NCBI GenBank assembly: GCA_963922875.1
Contig: CAWUJH010000002.1
Span: 496,001-560,000 of the forward strand
Source: Ketobacter sp963922875
GTDB lineage: Bacteria > Pseudomonadota > Gammaproteobacteria > Pseudomonadales > Ketobacteraceae
DNA length: 64,000 bases
Direction: 5' to 3'
The translations under genes and the position numbers were made by a program. The notes under the pieces were generated by a model that made no database searches, had not been told where the DNA came from, and was given only the letters and a program-made list of their open reading frames with translations. Positions 1 through 8,374 of this stretch are shown one piece after another; position 1 is the stretch's first letter; each line of letters opens with the position of its first letter.

Positions 1-423
1 GGTTGTGCATTGTTGACTCCTCAGGTTTACGCAGAAAATGCACACGCATATAACGGTAGTTATTGCACAAATTATTTAGCCAGTGACGCTACTGATGTGG
101 CTCATCAATACAATGGAATACGCAATACTACTGGCTCGTCTCTCTATGTTACCTGTCCGGTCGCCGTTGATGAGATTGCCGTTACCAGCGGCACTTCACG
201 TGTTTGGGTGCATTATTCCGGAAGTGGCACAGTTAATTGTAATCTTTACAGTATGAATGGCAACGGATCGATCAATCAATCTCGTTCTGGTAGTCGTTCG
301 GGTACAGGTTGGTTAAGTATTCCCAATCTCACAAGTGAGGATTATTGGGGCAGTTCCGTCATTTATTGTTCTGTGCCAGCTTACGGTGTGATTAATACTG
401 TATGGTTTGGTGAAAATACTTAA
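1..423 (+). CDS. Exported hypothetical protein, 5' end outside window
   Basis: The frame is open from base 1, so the true start probably lies upstream. The first visible residues (GCALLTPQVYAENA) look like the end of a signal peptide, followed by a mature domain of about 120 residues. That domain has several cysteines (NGSYC, YVTCP, VNCNLY, IYCSV), which could form two disulfides, and is rich in Ser, Gly, Thr and Tyr, as in small secreted beta-sandwich proteins. I do not recognise a named family. A TTG at base 10 is a formal alternative start, but it would cut into the signal peptide. The gene is followed closely by a hairpin and then another exported hypothetical gene. Confidence 0.55.
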   Translation, partial: GCALLTPQVYAENAHAYNGSYCTNYLASDATDVAHQYNGIRNTTGSSLYVTCPVAVDEIAVTSGTSRVWVHYSGSGTVNCNLYSMNGNGSINQSRSGSRSGTGWLSIPNLTSEDYWGSSVIYCSVPAYGVINTVWFGENT

Positions 424-443
424 TTAATAACCTGTGAGTAGAG

Positions 444-466
444 CGTCCCCGCATTACGCGGGGACG
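444..466. terminator. Perfect 9-bp hairpin between two hypothetical genes
   Basis: Two 9-base arms (CGTCCCCGC and its complement) flank the 5-base loop ATTAC. The hairpin sits 20 bases after the stop of the first gene and 27 bases before the next start. Only a weak T-run follows (at about 477-482), so it may act as a terminator or as an RNA-processing or stability element. Confidence 0.45.
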
Positions 467-493
467 TTGAGCGCAAATTTTTGGGAGTCAAAT

Positions 494-1150
494 ATGATGA
501 CTAAACTAACACTCATTGGTATTTGTACTGTGGCTGCGACGCTTGGAATAGTGGGTGGCTTAATGGTACATGAAACGACCAAAGAAACAGTATTTCAAAC
601 CAGCGATACCGCAAAGATTGCAGCCTTGCAAGATAAAGTGGCACAGTTGTCTGAAAGGTTAAACAACAATGAAGACGTTCCATCCAGCCATTTCAGTGTG
701 CAAGTACAAGCCACTCCATTTACGGAAATATCATCAAATTCGCACAAAGAAACTATTCAAAGTGATGACAATTCTGAAAAGAAAATATCTGCAACGCCTA
801 TGGACGCAGAAGCCGGACATAAGCGGTATATTAATAAGTTAGAACAATCGTTTTATGATCAGGATCAAGATTATGTATGGTCGGCTCAAGCCTCTGACAC
901 GATCACCCACTTTTTTGACAGTCAATCAGTGCAATGGGACAAAACTCATTCTGAGTTAAATAGCCTAGAATGTGGTGCTAAACTGTGTAAAATGGAAGTG
1001 GTGCACGGGGATCAGGCGGCGGCTGATGAATTCGCTTTGGAATTTCCGCAGTCTGTTGCCGTTGATATGCCAGAGATAAGCTATGACTACGAAACTCTTA
1101 GTAATGGTAAAATAAGCGTAGTCATGTATTTAACGCGCCAAGTCAATTAG
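494..1150 (+). CDS. Membrane-anchored periplasmic hypothetical protein
   Basis: The 218-residue product begins MMTKLTLIG and has one N-terminal hydrophobic segment (residues 4-24, signal anchor). A predicted coiled coil follows at about residues 40-60 (AKIAALQDKVAQLSERLNN), then a polar linker and a C-terminal domain. That domain has two cysteines (LECGAKLCKMEVV) that could form a disulfide in the periplasm. I chose the ATG at 494 because GGGAG precedes it by a few bases; the open frame reaches back to 434, but that part overlaps the hairpin and has no good ribosome site. The C-terminal pattern (cysteine pair followed by a negatively charged strand) recalls small exported proteins of unknown function in marine gammaproteobacteria. 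Function unknown. Confidence 0.6.
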   Translation: MMTKLTLIGICTVAATLGIVGGLMVHETTKETVFQTSDTAKIAALQDKVAQLSERLNNNEDVPSSHFSVQVQATPFTEISSNSHKETIQSDDNSEKKISATPMDAEAGHKRYINKLEQSFYDQDQDYVWSAQASDTITHFFDSQSVQWDKTHSELNSLECGAKLCKMEVVHGDQAAADEFALEFPQSVAVDMPEISYDYETLSNGKISVVMYLTRQVN

Positions 1151-1330
1151 ACTTTCATACCTCTGATACTCAAACCATGAAAAATCCAGTCTCTGGCTTG
1201 GCCTAAGAGATAAAAAATTTCCTAGGCTCTTGCCAGTGTTAGGCAAAGTTCGGCCACCCCCTCCTTATTCTAATCAATTGTTCTCCACAAAAGATGACGC
1301 TACTATTTGATCTTTTAAATAATAGAGAGG

Positions 1331-1374
1331 AAGATTGGGATTGCCAGGATTAATCACTGGCAAGATTGAATCTT
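1331..1374. promoter_or_regulatory. Extended dyad upstream of copA, possible CueR-type operator
   Basis: A perfect 7+7 inverted repeat (TTGCCAG at 1341-1347, CTGGCAA at 1357-1363) flanks the self-complementary GATTAATC. It extends imperfectly to AAGATT at 1331 and AATCTT at 1369-1374. The left arm can be read as a -35 box (TTGCCA) with a weak -10-like TTGAAT 19 bases downstream. The over-long spacer is what MerR-family copper regulators use. It lies 53 bases before copA. The regulator assignment is inference; no cueR gene is in the window. Confidence 0.4.
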
Positions 1375-1426
1375 GTTTCTGGTACAAGTTTTATGCGTGA
1401 TTTTTTAGTAATTAAGGTCGAACTCC

Positions 1427-3691
1427 ATGATGACTGAATCAACCCATGATCAACCCACGAAAAGCGAGCTAACGCTACTGATCGAAGGCGCAAAGTGTGC
1501 GGGGTGTGTTAAGAAAATTGAGACGGCGCTGCAGCAAGTGTCTGGGGTTGAACACGCGGAGATGAATTTTGCCCAACGTACCGCCACTGTTGTAGGCGTC
1601 GCTAATGATGATGACTTGATCAAGGCGGTAACACAGGCAGGCTATGGTGCGAAAAAACAGGATTCAGTCAACGAAAGCGATGCACTGGCAGAGAAAGAAA
1701 AGGAAGATGGCCTTTATTACAAAAAATTAATGCGCCACATGTTTATTGCGCTGGCCGTCGGCGTGCCGTTAATGGTTTATGGGTTGGTGGTTGGAGACAT
1801 GACAGTTTCTACGTCTACCGAACGCTTAATTTGGTTGCTGGTGGGCCTGCTCACTTTTGCTGTCATGATATTTTCCGGTAAGCATTTTTATGTGGGTGCT
1901 TGGCAGTCCTTTAAGAATCATTCCGCCAACATGGATACCTTGATTGCATTGGGTACAGGCACCGCATGGCTATATTCCATGGTGGTGGTAGCGGTGCCTT
2001 CTATGGTGCCTGAGATGGCACGCCACCTTTACTTTGAAGCAACCGCGATGATTATAGGTCTGGTTAATCTTGGCCTAGCCCTTGAGTTGAGAGCGAGGGG
2101 ACGGACGTCCGAAGCCATAAAACGCTTAATTGGTTTACAAGTGAAAACTGCACGCGTTATTCGTGAAGGCACTGAGCTGGATGTTCCCATTGAACAGGTG
2201 GCCCTGGGTGATCTGGTACGGGTGCGTCCTGGAGAAAAGGTACCGGTCGATGGCAAAGTTACGGAAGGCCGTACCACCATTGATGAATCTATGTTAACGG
2301 GCGAGCCAATGCCCGTTACCAAAACCGTGGGAGACGAAGTGGTTACGGGAACGGTTAATAAATCCGGTTCGATTATTTTTCAAGCGACCCGCGTGGGTTC
2401 AGACACGGCCTTGGCTCGAATCATTTCAATGGTAAAGCGAGCGCAGAACTCTAAGCCACCGATTGGCCGTATGGCCGACGTTATTGCCGCCTATTTTGTA
2501 CCATCGATTATGATCATTGCTGTGGCTAGCGCTTTAGCGTGGTTAAATTTTGGGCCTGATCCAGTGGTTGCTTTTGCGGTGGTTTCTGCCACTACGGTGC
2601 TGATTATTGCTTGCCCCTGTGCTTTGGGGCTGGCTACGCCTATGTCGGTGATGGTAGGTGTTGGCAAAGCGGCAGAGGCGGGAGTCTTGATCCGTAATGG
2701 AGAAGCCTTGCAAACCGCGTCTAAAATAACCGCTATGATTCTGGATAAGACAGGTACCATTACTTTGGGCGCCCCGAAAGTTACCGATATTATTACAGCC
2801 AATGATTTTACTGAGCAGCGGGTAATGGAGTTGGCGGTGAGTCTGGAATCTGGCTCGGAACATCCGCTGGCTATGGCAATTGTGGAATCGGCGAAGGATC
2901 AAGAGATTGCTCCCTTAAAGGTCAGCGAATTTAATGCTGTAGCGGGCCACGGAGTTGAAGCCACGGTAGATGGCGAAAAGCTGTTGTTGGGTAACGAAAA
3001 ACATATGAAAGGTCATAGCGTAGAGCTGGGTTCATTTGTGGAAAAAGCACAGCAACTGGCCTCTGAAGCGAAAACGCCTCTGTATTTTTCGGTGGCGGGA
3101 AAACTGGCGGCAATCATTGCCGTGGCCGACCCGGTAAAAGAAGACTCTATTGCTGCAATTAAACGTCTGCAGACCAATGGTATTCGGGTGGTGATGCTCA
3201 CAGGTGATAATCGTGCCACCGCTAAAGCCGTCGCAGAACAAGTGGGTATCACTGAATTTTTTGCGGAGGTGTTACCGGAAGACAAAGCAAACAAAGTTAA
3301 GGAGTTGCAGAGTCAGGGTGAAGTAGTGGGCATGACCGGTGACGGTATCAATGACGCACCGGCACTGGCACAGGCTAATGTTGGCTTCGCTATAGGCACA
3401 GGTACGGATGTAGCCATTGAAAGCGCTGACATCACCTTAATGCGTGGATCTCTTCACGGACTGGCGGATGCCATTGCTGTGAGCAAGGCGACTTTGCGCA
3501 ATATCAAACAAAATCTGTTTGGTGCTTTTATTTACAATGTAGCGGGTGTCCCCATCGCTGCAGGCGTGCTATATCCCTTTTTTGGACTGCTATTAAGCCC
3601 GGTTATAGCGGGGGCCGCCATGGCATTTTCTTCATTGACGGTAGTCAGTAATGCGAATCGACTGCGTCTATTTAAAGCACAGGAACATTAA
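1427..3691 (+). CDS. copA: Copper-translocating P1B-type ATPase
   Basis: The 754-residue inner-membrane pump exports Cu(I) from the cytoplasm at the cost of ATP. All diagnostic parts are in order. An N-terminal heavy-metal-associated domain carries CAGC at residues 24-27. Several membrane helices follow, then the actuator domain (TGEP), the intramembrane metal site CPC at 396-398, and the phosphorylation motif DKTGT with Asp440. A TGDN motif, GDGINDAP (from Asp639) and two final helices with YN and the MAFSS motif complete it. CPC with this arrangement indicates a P1B-1 (copper/silver) transporter rather than a zinc pump. A single HMA domain is normal for the family. The gene probably forms a unit with the cupredoxin gene 39 bases downstream. 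The dyad just upstream fits copper-responsive control. Confidence 0.95.
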   Translation: MMTESTHDQPTKSELTLLIEGAKCAGCVKKIETALQQVSGVEHAEMNFAQRTATVVGVANDDDLIKAVTQAGYGAKKQDSVNESDALAEKEKEDGLYYKKLMRHMFIALAVGVPLMVYGLVVGDMTVSTSTERLIWLLVGLLTFAVMIFSGKHFYVGAWQSFKNHSANMDTLIALGTGTAWLYSMVVVAVPSMVPEMARHLYFEATAMIIGLVNLGLALELRARGRTSEAIKRLIGLQVKTARVIREGTELDVPIEQVALGDLVRVRPGEKVPVDGKVTEGRTTIDESMLTGEPMPVTKTVGDEVVTGTVNKSGSIIFQATRVGSDTALARIISMVKRAQNSKPPIGRMADVIAAYFVPSIMIIAVASALAWLNFGPDPVVAFAVVSATTVLIIACPCALGLATPMSVMVGVGKAAEAGVLIRNGEALQTASKITAMILDKTGTITLGAPKVTDIITANDFTEQRVMELAVSLESGSEHPLAMAIVESAKDQEIAPLKVSEFNAVAGHGVEATVDGEKLLLGNEKHMKGHSVELGSFVEKAQQLASEAKTPLYFSVAGKLAAIIAVADPVKEDSIAAIKRLQTNGIRVVMLTGDNRATAKAVAEQVGITEFFAEVLPEDKANKVKELQSQGEVVGMTGDGINDAPALAQANVGFAIGTGTDVAIESADITLMRGSLHGLADAIAVSKATLRNIKQNLFGAFIYNVAGVPIAAGVLYPFFGLLLSPVIAGAAMAFSSLTVVSNANRLRLFKAQEH

Positions 3692-3730
3692 TTGGCGATG
3701 GCTCATGGAAAACGAAAGCGAGACTGATAG

Positions 3731-4087
3731 ATGATGATCATAATTAATTTGGCAGGTATTGCACTGATTGGGTTAATCATCTGGTGGTTCTGGATTTACG
3801 AGCCTCACAAGGCGAACTATGATGCGGAGAAATTATTAATTGTGGTTGAAAATGGAGTCTACCAACCGGCCCGAATCAAGCTGCCGGCTAATCAAGCCGT
3901 GACTTTAAATTTCCTGCGCAAAGATGCGTCGTCATGTGCCGAAACCTTGCTTATTCCTGCTCTTCATGTGAGCGAGAGCTTGCCGTTGAATAAACCTAAG
4001 GGCGTAATATTGCCCGCTATGGAAAAAGGTGAGTATACCTTTCACTGCCAAATGCAAATGTACCGGGGGCAATTAACGGTGGAGTAA
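3731..4087 (+). CDS. Membrane-anchored cupredoxin-like protein
   Basis: The 118-residue protein has one N-terminal membrane helix (residues about 2-23), then a periplasmic cupredoxin-like beta-sandwich (Cupredoxin_1 type, as in EfeO N-termini). Likely copper ligands are the cysteine in SSCAETL, a histidine and cysteine in TFHCQMQMY, and the methionines beside them. Its position directly after copA on the same strand suggests a partner that receives or holds copper on the periplasmic side. Similar small cupredoxins occur beside CopA in proteobacteria. I infer a role in copper handling, not electron transfer to a known oxidase. The start at 3731 gives MMII; the next codon is also ATG. Confidence 0.75.
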   Translation: MMIIINLAGIALIGLIIWWFWIYEPHKANYDAEKLLIVVENGVYQPARIKLPANQAVTLNFLRKDASSCAETLLIPALHVSESLPLNKPKGVILPAMEKGEYTFHCQMQMYRGQLTVE

Positions 4088-4109
4088 TGAGGTCAGGGTT
4101 TTATAATGA

Positions 4110-6779
4110 CTAGACCAAACGGGCTTGCTTGGTCTTGTCGTAAACGTCCATTTTGAAAGGTTTATTTTGGTGTTTCACCAGCCATTCATTTACATCATGT
4201 AGGGACATGGGTTTTGCAAAAAAGAAACCCTGAATTTCGTCGCCACCCAAACGTAAAACCGTTTCCAGTTCAGCTTCAGTTTCAACGCCTTCAACAATGA
4301 TGGATAATTCCAAACCGCGAGCCAAGGCAACAATACTACTGTATATACCTTCACCACCGTTCTTCAGCGCAGTGACGAATGAACGGTCGATTTTTAGCGT
4401 ATCCAATGGGAAATTTCTTAGATAACTGATGGATGAGTAACCGGTACCGAAATCATCGATGGAAATTCGTATCCCCTCATTACGTAACATGTTGATAATT
4501 TCGCGAGTTTTCTCGACATCGCTGGCAAATACATTTTCGGTGATTTCTATTTCCAGGCGCTTGGCTGCTAAACCAGTCTCCCTTAAGGTTTCCAACACTT
4601 CGCGAAAAAAATCTGGATCTTGCAGTTGCATAACAGAAATATTTATCGCGATACGGAGATCTGAATCTGCTGCGATATCCATGATCATTTCACAAGAGCG
4701 GCGGAGTATCCAGCTGCCAAGTAAAGGCATCAAGCCACTTTCTTCAGCCAACGGTATAAACACCCCTGGACTGATGGCGGTGCCATCCGGTTGGGGCCAT
4801 CTGGCCAGCGCTTCAAAGCCGGCCACGTAGCCGTTTTCCATGGAAATAAAGGGTTGCAGGGCAACGTCCATATTTTTAGAATCAATGGCAGTGCGAAGCG
4901 CCTGAGCCAAGCGCACGCGCTCTGCAGCCTCCTTACCCCAATGGTCGTTATAGACTGAGACCCCATCCTTCATGCACTTGGCGCGATAAACCGCAATATC
5001 CGAGTGTTCGAGCAATGCATCGGCAGCCGTACCATGTTCTGGGCAAACAGCGATACCAATACTCGCCCCCAAAATCACTGGGCCACTGTTTAATTCAATC
5101 GGTTGGCGCAACGTTTCAACCAAGTGTTCTGAAAATTGATAGATTTCTTCTCGGGTGGAGACACATTTCTGTAAGATGACAAACTCGTCGCCACCCCAGC
5201 GCGCGCATATGCGGTTTTCATCGCAAGCATTTTTGATGCGTTGAGCCGTTTCTTGTAAAACCTGATCACCAGCGAGGTGCCCCAGGCCATCGTTGATTTC
5301 TTTGAATCGATCCAGATCCAGCATATAAACGGCGAATCCAGACTGATCTTTTTCGTATTCAGCCAAGGCTTCATTGACCACGGTTGAAAAACGATAGCGG
5401 TTGCCGAGCCCAGTGAGCATGTCGTGATTGGCTTGATGCTTGAGTTCGCTGGTTCGCTCCTGAATCTGGGATTCGAGTGAGGCGTTGACATCGGATAAAC
5501 GCTTACGGGCATGAGTTAGATCAATATTCAACTCTTGCATTTTGTTGGCGCGAAATTCTGATAGCTGTTGTAGTAGTTGGCCTCGTAAAGCGCGCAGTGA
5601 GGATAAATGGATGTTTTCAACCACCGCAATCACGGTGAGTAGAGCGAGTATCCCTAAAGCGGCGAGCATCCAAAAATTGAATTCTGCCATCATAATAAGG
5701 ATGGGCGGAATCAGGTAGATTATGCTGTTAAAATGAAATAATCCTCTATCTACGGTCAGTCCCAGGGTGCTGAATACGCCGACGATTAAAAGAATTCCAG
5801 CAACAACACCCAGGCTAACCTCAGTGAGTTGGTCGTAAAATATCGCTAATAACACAAACCAGGCACCTTGACTCATAATAACCCCAGCGCGGTACAAGAG
5901 TTGCCATTGTCGAACGGAGCGACGATCCGGATTTTCCATAAAACTAAAAAAGCTGGCAGCACGGAGGGTTTGCACTGAAATAAATCCCAGTAACCAACTC
6001 CACAATATCGCCTCTGTTGAAGGGGATTGAAGAGTTATTATCAAGCAGAATGCCACCGCAACCTGGACAATGGCGAAGGGTATGCTCTGGATATAAAGAA
6101 CTGAAATTATTGATTTTTTAAATCCGCTGGCGGACATGTCCGGTTCGGTGACTAGATCTTTATCCCGTTCAGATCGAAGGTTTTCCATATCCATTCGATA
6201 AAGCCATGCGATGGCGAGGGTTTCCATTGCAGTCATCGCAATACCCGCTAAGCCCAACGGCATAATCTGCGGATCACCGAGAAACGTCAGCTGCAAAGAC
6301 ATGGGTAAAAAATTAACGGCAAGTACCGCCAGGGCCTGACGGGGAAACAGCGTTAGGGGTAGGGCATGGCTGAACACAAGGCCTACATACAAACAGATAA
6401 CAATTAACCGAGTATCGCCTGCCAATATAGGCAAAATTAGCATGGCAATCATGTCCCATAACACGATATAGGCCAACAAAAAGCGAATGTATTGGATAAC
6501 AGCAGTTTTTTGATCTGAAAGGGATAATCGAAGGGACTTTCGAATGCGTAAAATACTGATGAGTATCGCAGAGTAAGGAAAGGCGATGCTTAGAGTGAGC
6601 ATCGCTAATATTCCAATGCCGAAATAGCCCCGTATATAAATGAACACGATCATGCTGAGGTTGATGCCAACAGAAAGCGCCAGCCCCCCCAAAGCCCTGG
6701 GAATGAGTAGAGTGGCCCTTTCGGTGTAGAACTCGTCTGTTTCGGCCAACAAAGTTGGCAGGAATCCAGGTTTACTCAT
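4110..6779 (-). CDS. Membrane-bound diguanylate cyclase/phosphodiesterase (GGDEF-EAL)
   Basis: The 889-residue protein has an N-terminal half (about residues 20-395) with roughly ten hydrophobic segments in two groups. A coiled coil at about 395-445 follows, then a GGDEF domain with intact GGDEF at 529-533. A C-terminal EAL domain has EAL at 656-658. The EAL domain also keeps ITENVF, IDDFGTGYSS, KIDRSFV and EGVET, so catalytic phosphodiesterase activity looks possible. Both domains keep their signature residues, so the protein could make or break cyclic di-GMP. The membrane region is not a recognisable MASE or PAS type from sequence alone, so the signal is unknown. It is transcribed towards the cupredoxin gene and ends 22 bases from it. 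Its upstream region holds a 16-bp perfect inverted repeat. Confidence 0.9.
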   Translation of the reverse strand: MSKPGFLPTLLAETDEFYTERATLLIPRALGGLALSVGINLSMIVFIYIRGYFGIGILAMLTLSIAFPYSAILISILRIRKSLRLSLSDQKTAVIQYIRFLLAYIVLWDMIAMLILPILAGDTRLIVICLYVGLVFSHALPLTLFPRQALAVLAVNFLPMSLQLTFLGDPQIMPLGLAGIAMTAMETLAIAWLYRMDMENLRSERDKDLVTEPDMSASGFKKSIISVLYIQSIPFAIVQVAVAFCLIITLQSPSTEAILWSWLLGFISVQTLRAASFFSFMENPDRRSVRQWQLLYRAGVIMSQGAWFVLLAIFYDQLTEVSLGVVAGILLIVGVFSTLGLTVDRGLFHFNSIIYLIPPILIMMAEFNFWMLAALGILALLTVIAVVENIHLSSLRALRGQLLQQLSEFRANKMQELNIDLTHARKRLSDVNASLESQIQERTSELKHQANHDMLTGLGNRYRFSTVVNEALAEYEKDQSGFAVYMLDLDRFKEINDGLGHLAGDQVLQETAQRIKNACDENRICARWGGDEFVILQKCVSTREEIYQFSEHLVETLRQPIELNSGPVILGASIGIAVCPEHGTAADALLEHSDIAVYRAKCMKDGVSVYNDHWGKEAAERVRLAQALRTAIDSKNMDVALQPFISMENGYVAGFEALARWPQPDGTAISPGVFIPLAEESGLMPLLGSWILRRSCEMIMDIAADSDLRIAINISVMQLQDPDFFREVLETLRETGLAAKRLEIEITENVFASDVEKTREIINMLRNEGIRISIDDFGTGYSSISYLRNFPLDTLKIDRSFVTALKNGGEGIYSSIVALARGLELSIIVEGVETEAELETVLRLGGDEIQGFFFAKPMSLHDVNEWLVKHQNKPFKMDVYDKTKQARLV

Positions 6780-6927
6780 TCAGATTGAATACACCTTTAT
6801 GGTTTGATCTTCTAAGGCTTAGGTAATGTCACCATTTAATACTAGTAGAGATTTGTTGGAAGTATTTGCGATTGTTGAAGGAATATTTAAATTATACCAT
6901 CCCCGATAAATTCGGTCATGGCTGCCG

Positions 6928-6969
6928 GATCATATTAATTGTTCCGTTACGGCAACAATTAATATGATC
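6928..6969. repeat. Perfect 16-bp inverted repeat upstream of GGDEF-EAL gene
   Basis: Arms at 6928-6943 and 6954-6969 (GATCATATTAATTGTT and its exact complement) enclose the 10-base centre CCGTTACGGC, which is itself partly self-complementary. No T-run follows on either strand, so an operator or a recombination or structural site is more likely than a terminator. It lies about 150 bases before the start of the GGDEF-EAL gene and beyond the likely terminator of the arsenic operon. Confidence 0.6.
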
Positions 6970-6994
6970 GAGGTGAAGCAATGTTATAAAAATG

Positions 6995-7033
6995 GCTAAA
7001 AACAATAGGTTAATAAACGACTTTCTATTAACC
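6995..7033 (-). terminator. Likely terminator of the arsenic operon
   Basis: On the minus strand, an 8-bp stem (GGTTAATA at 7026-7033 in minus sense, its partner at 7008-7015) with a 10-base loop is followed by TATTGTTTTT. It lies just after the arsM stop, where operon termination is expected. The stem is AT-rich, so it is not a strong terminator on sequence alone. Confidence 0.45.
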
Positions 7034-7046
7034 GATAAACGGATAC

Positions 7047-8087
7047 TCAACAGCAAGAGCTTGCATCGGTCTTTGATCGATTGGTATCAAAAGGCACAGC
7101 GGAGCCACAGCCTTCAAATATCCCAAAATGCTCGCTAAAGTCACCGACAAAGGCGAAGTGTTCGGCAAAACGGGTGTCATGTAACATGCGCCAGGTGTTA
7201 CCACATACTGGGAAAATACGGCCAGCCTCAATACTATGATGTTTGTCCAGAATAAAGCGTTGAGGACTGGTGGGAATGGTGCCTTTGTAGATAACGGCTT
7301 GGCCATAATCTTCGCAGGCCGTTTCAAGTTCGTTTAGCTTGAACAAACGATAAGTGGCGGAAAAAAAACGTAGGTTACCGGTTTTTTCCGCCAGTGCCGC
7401 ATCAGTGACATCAAGCGGACGGTCTTCCACCAGGCGGGGGTCCATAAATCCCGCAGCAATCGCTAGTCTCAGAAAGTCATTCCAATACAGTGCACCGCCC
7501 AAACATTCACCGTACAGAACAGAGTCTTCACGCACCTTGTCCGGGACCCGGCGGTCCGCATACACATCCGAAAAATAGAACTCGCCTCCGGGTTTCAGTA
7601 AGCGCTGAATACCGTTCAACACGGCGGCTTTATCGGGGCTAAGATTGATCACACAATTAGATACAATAACGTCGAAAGAGCCCGCTTCCAGGTCTAACTC
7701 GTGGAGTTTTTCGATATACCCCTTGATAAAGCGAACATTGTCGAATCCAAAGGCTTCTGCGTGCCAGTGTTGATGGGTCTGAGCCACAGCGAGTTGCTCA
7801 TCGGTCATATCAACCCCGATTACTTCACCCGTTGGGCCCACTAATTGTGCCAAGGCATAAACATCACGGCCTGATCCACAGCCCAGATCCAGCACGCGAC
7901 AGCCTTCAAGCAGTGAAGGGCACACCAAACCGCAGCCATAATAGCGCGCTTGCACCTCGGGACGGATGCGACTCAACAACGGTTTTAACCAGGAAGGTAT
8001 AGCGCTGATATCACAACAGGCGGTGGTTTTCAGATCCTCAGAGCTTTTTAGTTGTTTACCGTAATAGTCCTGCACTGATTCATGCAT
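7047..8087 (-). CDS. arsM: Arsenite S-adenosylmethionine methyltransferase
   Basis: The 346-residue cytoplasmic enzyme transfers methyl groups from SAM to trivalent arsenic, giving mono-, di- and trimethyl arsenicals. It has a class I methyltransferase fold with the SAM motif DLGCGSG at residues 67-73 and a following acidic VDM. Conserved As(III)-binding cysteines are visible: a CC pair at 24-25, C52 and C56 in YYGCGLVCP, C145 in SNCVINL and C195 in YGEC. The C-terminal domain typical of ArsM ends in a CC pair. I start at 8087 (MHESVQDYYGK) because GGAGAAC precedes it; the open frame goes back to 8183 but would overlap the thioredoxin-like gene. It is last in the operon, so it supplies methylated arsenic to the ArsS step. 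Family known, substrate inferred from family. Confidence 0.92.
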   Translation of the reverse strand: MHESVQDYYGKQLKSSEDLKTTACCDISAIPSWLKPLLSRIRPEVQARYYGCGLVCPSLLEGCRVLDLGCGSGRDVYALAQLVGPTGEVIGVDMTDEQLAVAQTHQHWHAEAFGFDNVRFIKGYIEKLHELDLEAGSFDVIVSNCVINLSPDKAAVLNGIQRLLKPGGEFYFSDVYADRRVPDKVREDSVLYGECLGGALYWNDFLRLAIAAGFMDPRLVEDRPLDVTDAALAEKTGNLRFFSATYRLFKLNELETACEDYGQAVIYKGTIPTSPQRFILDKHHSIEAGRIFPVCGNTWRMLHDTRFAEHFAFVGDFSEHFGIFEGCGSAVPFDTNRSKTDASSCC

Positions 8088-8115
8088 GGGGTTGTTCTCC
8101 TTTGTTTTTTTTCTA

Positions 8116-8352
8116 CTAGTCCTCAAGCCAAGAAACGACATTTTCAGGTGAAGGAATCCCCCCCTTATGAACCACCTTTTCATCCACTACCACGGCGGGT
8201 GTGCTCATGACGCCATAGGCCATAATTTGCTGCGGATCTTCAAGTTTCTCAAGGTTAATGCTTACGCCAAGTTTTTCGGCGGTTTGTTTGATCAGTGAAA
8301 GGGTGCTTTTGCATTTTGCACAGCCAGTACCGAGTACTTTAATCGTTTTCAT
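8116..8352 (-). CDS. Small thioredoxin-like protein (glutaredoxin-like MTH895/TM0996 type)
   Basis: The 78-residue protein has a thioredoxin fold with the redox motif CAKC at residues 11-14 (GTGCAKCKS) and the cis-proline motif STPAVVVD. This is the short 'redox-active disulfide protein 2' type often encoded beside PF03773 permeases and arsenic genes. It likely supplies thiol reduction or passes metal(loid) ions to the permease or ArsM. It lies 22 bases after the permease gene and 28 bases before arsM on the same strand. The full length matches the family; no signal peptide, so cytoplasmic. Confidence 0.85.
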   Translation of the reverse strand: MKTIKVLGTGCAKCKSTLSLIKQTAEKLGVSINLEKLEDPQQIMAYGVMSTPAVVVDEKVVHKGGIPSPENVVSWLED

Positions 8353-8374
8353 TGTTGATCCTATTTCTTAAACA

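Noticed and set aside
2029..2322. Minus-strand open frames inside copA (also 2491-2802 and 3013-3294)
   Set aside because: They run opposite to a clearly coding ATPase gene and have no family match.
8087..8183. Longer arsM start at 8183
   Set aside because: It overlaps the thioredoxin-like gene and the extra residues are unlike ArsM; the ATG at 8087 has a ribosome site.
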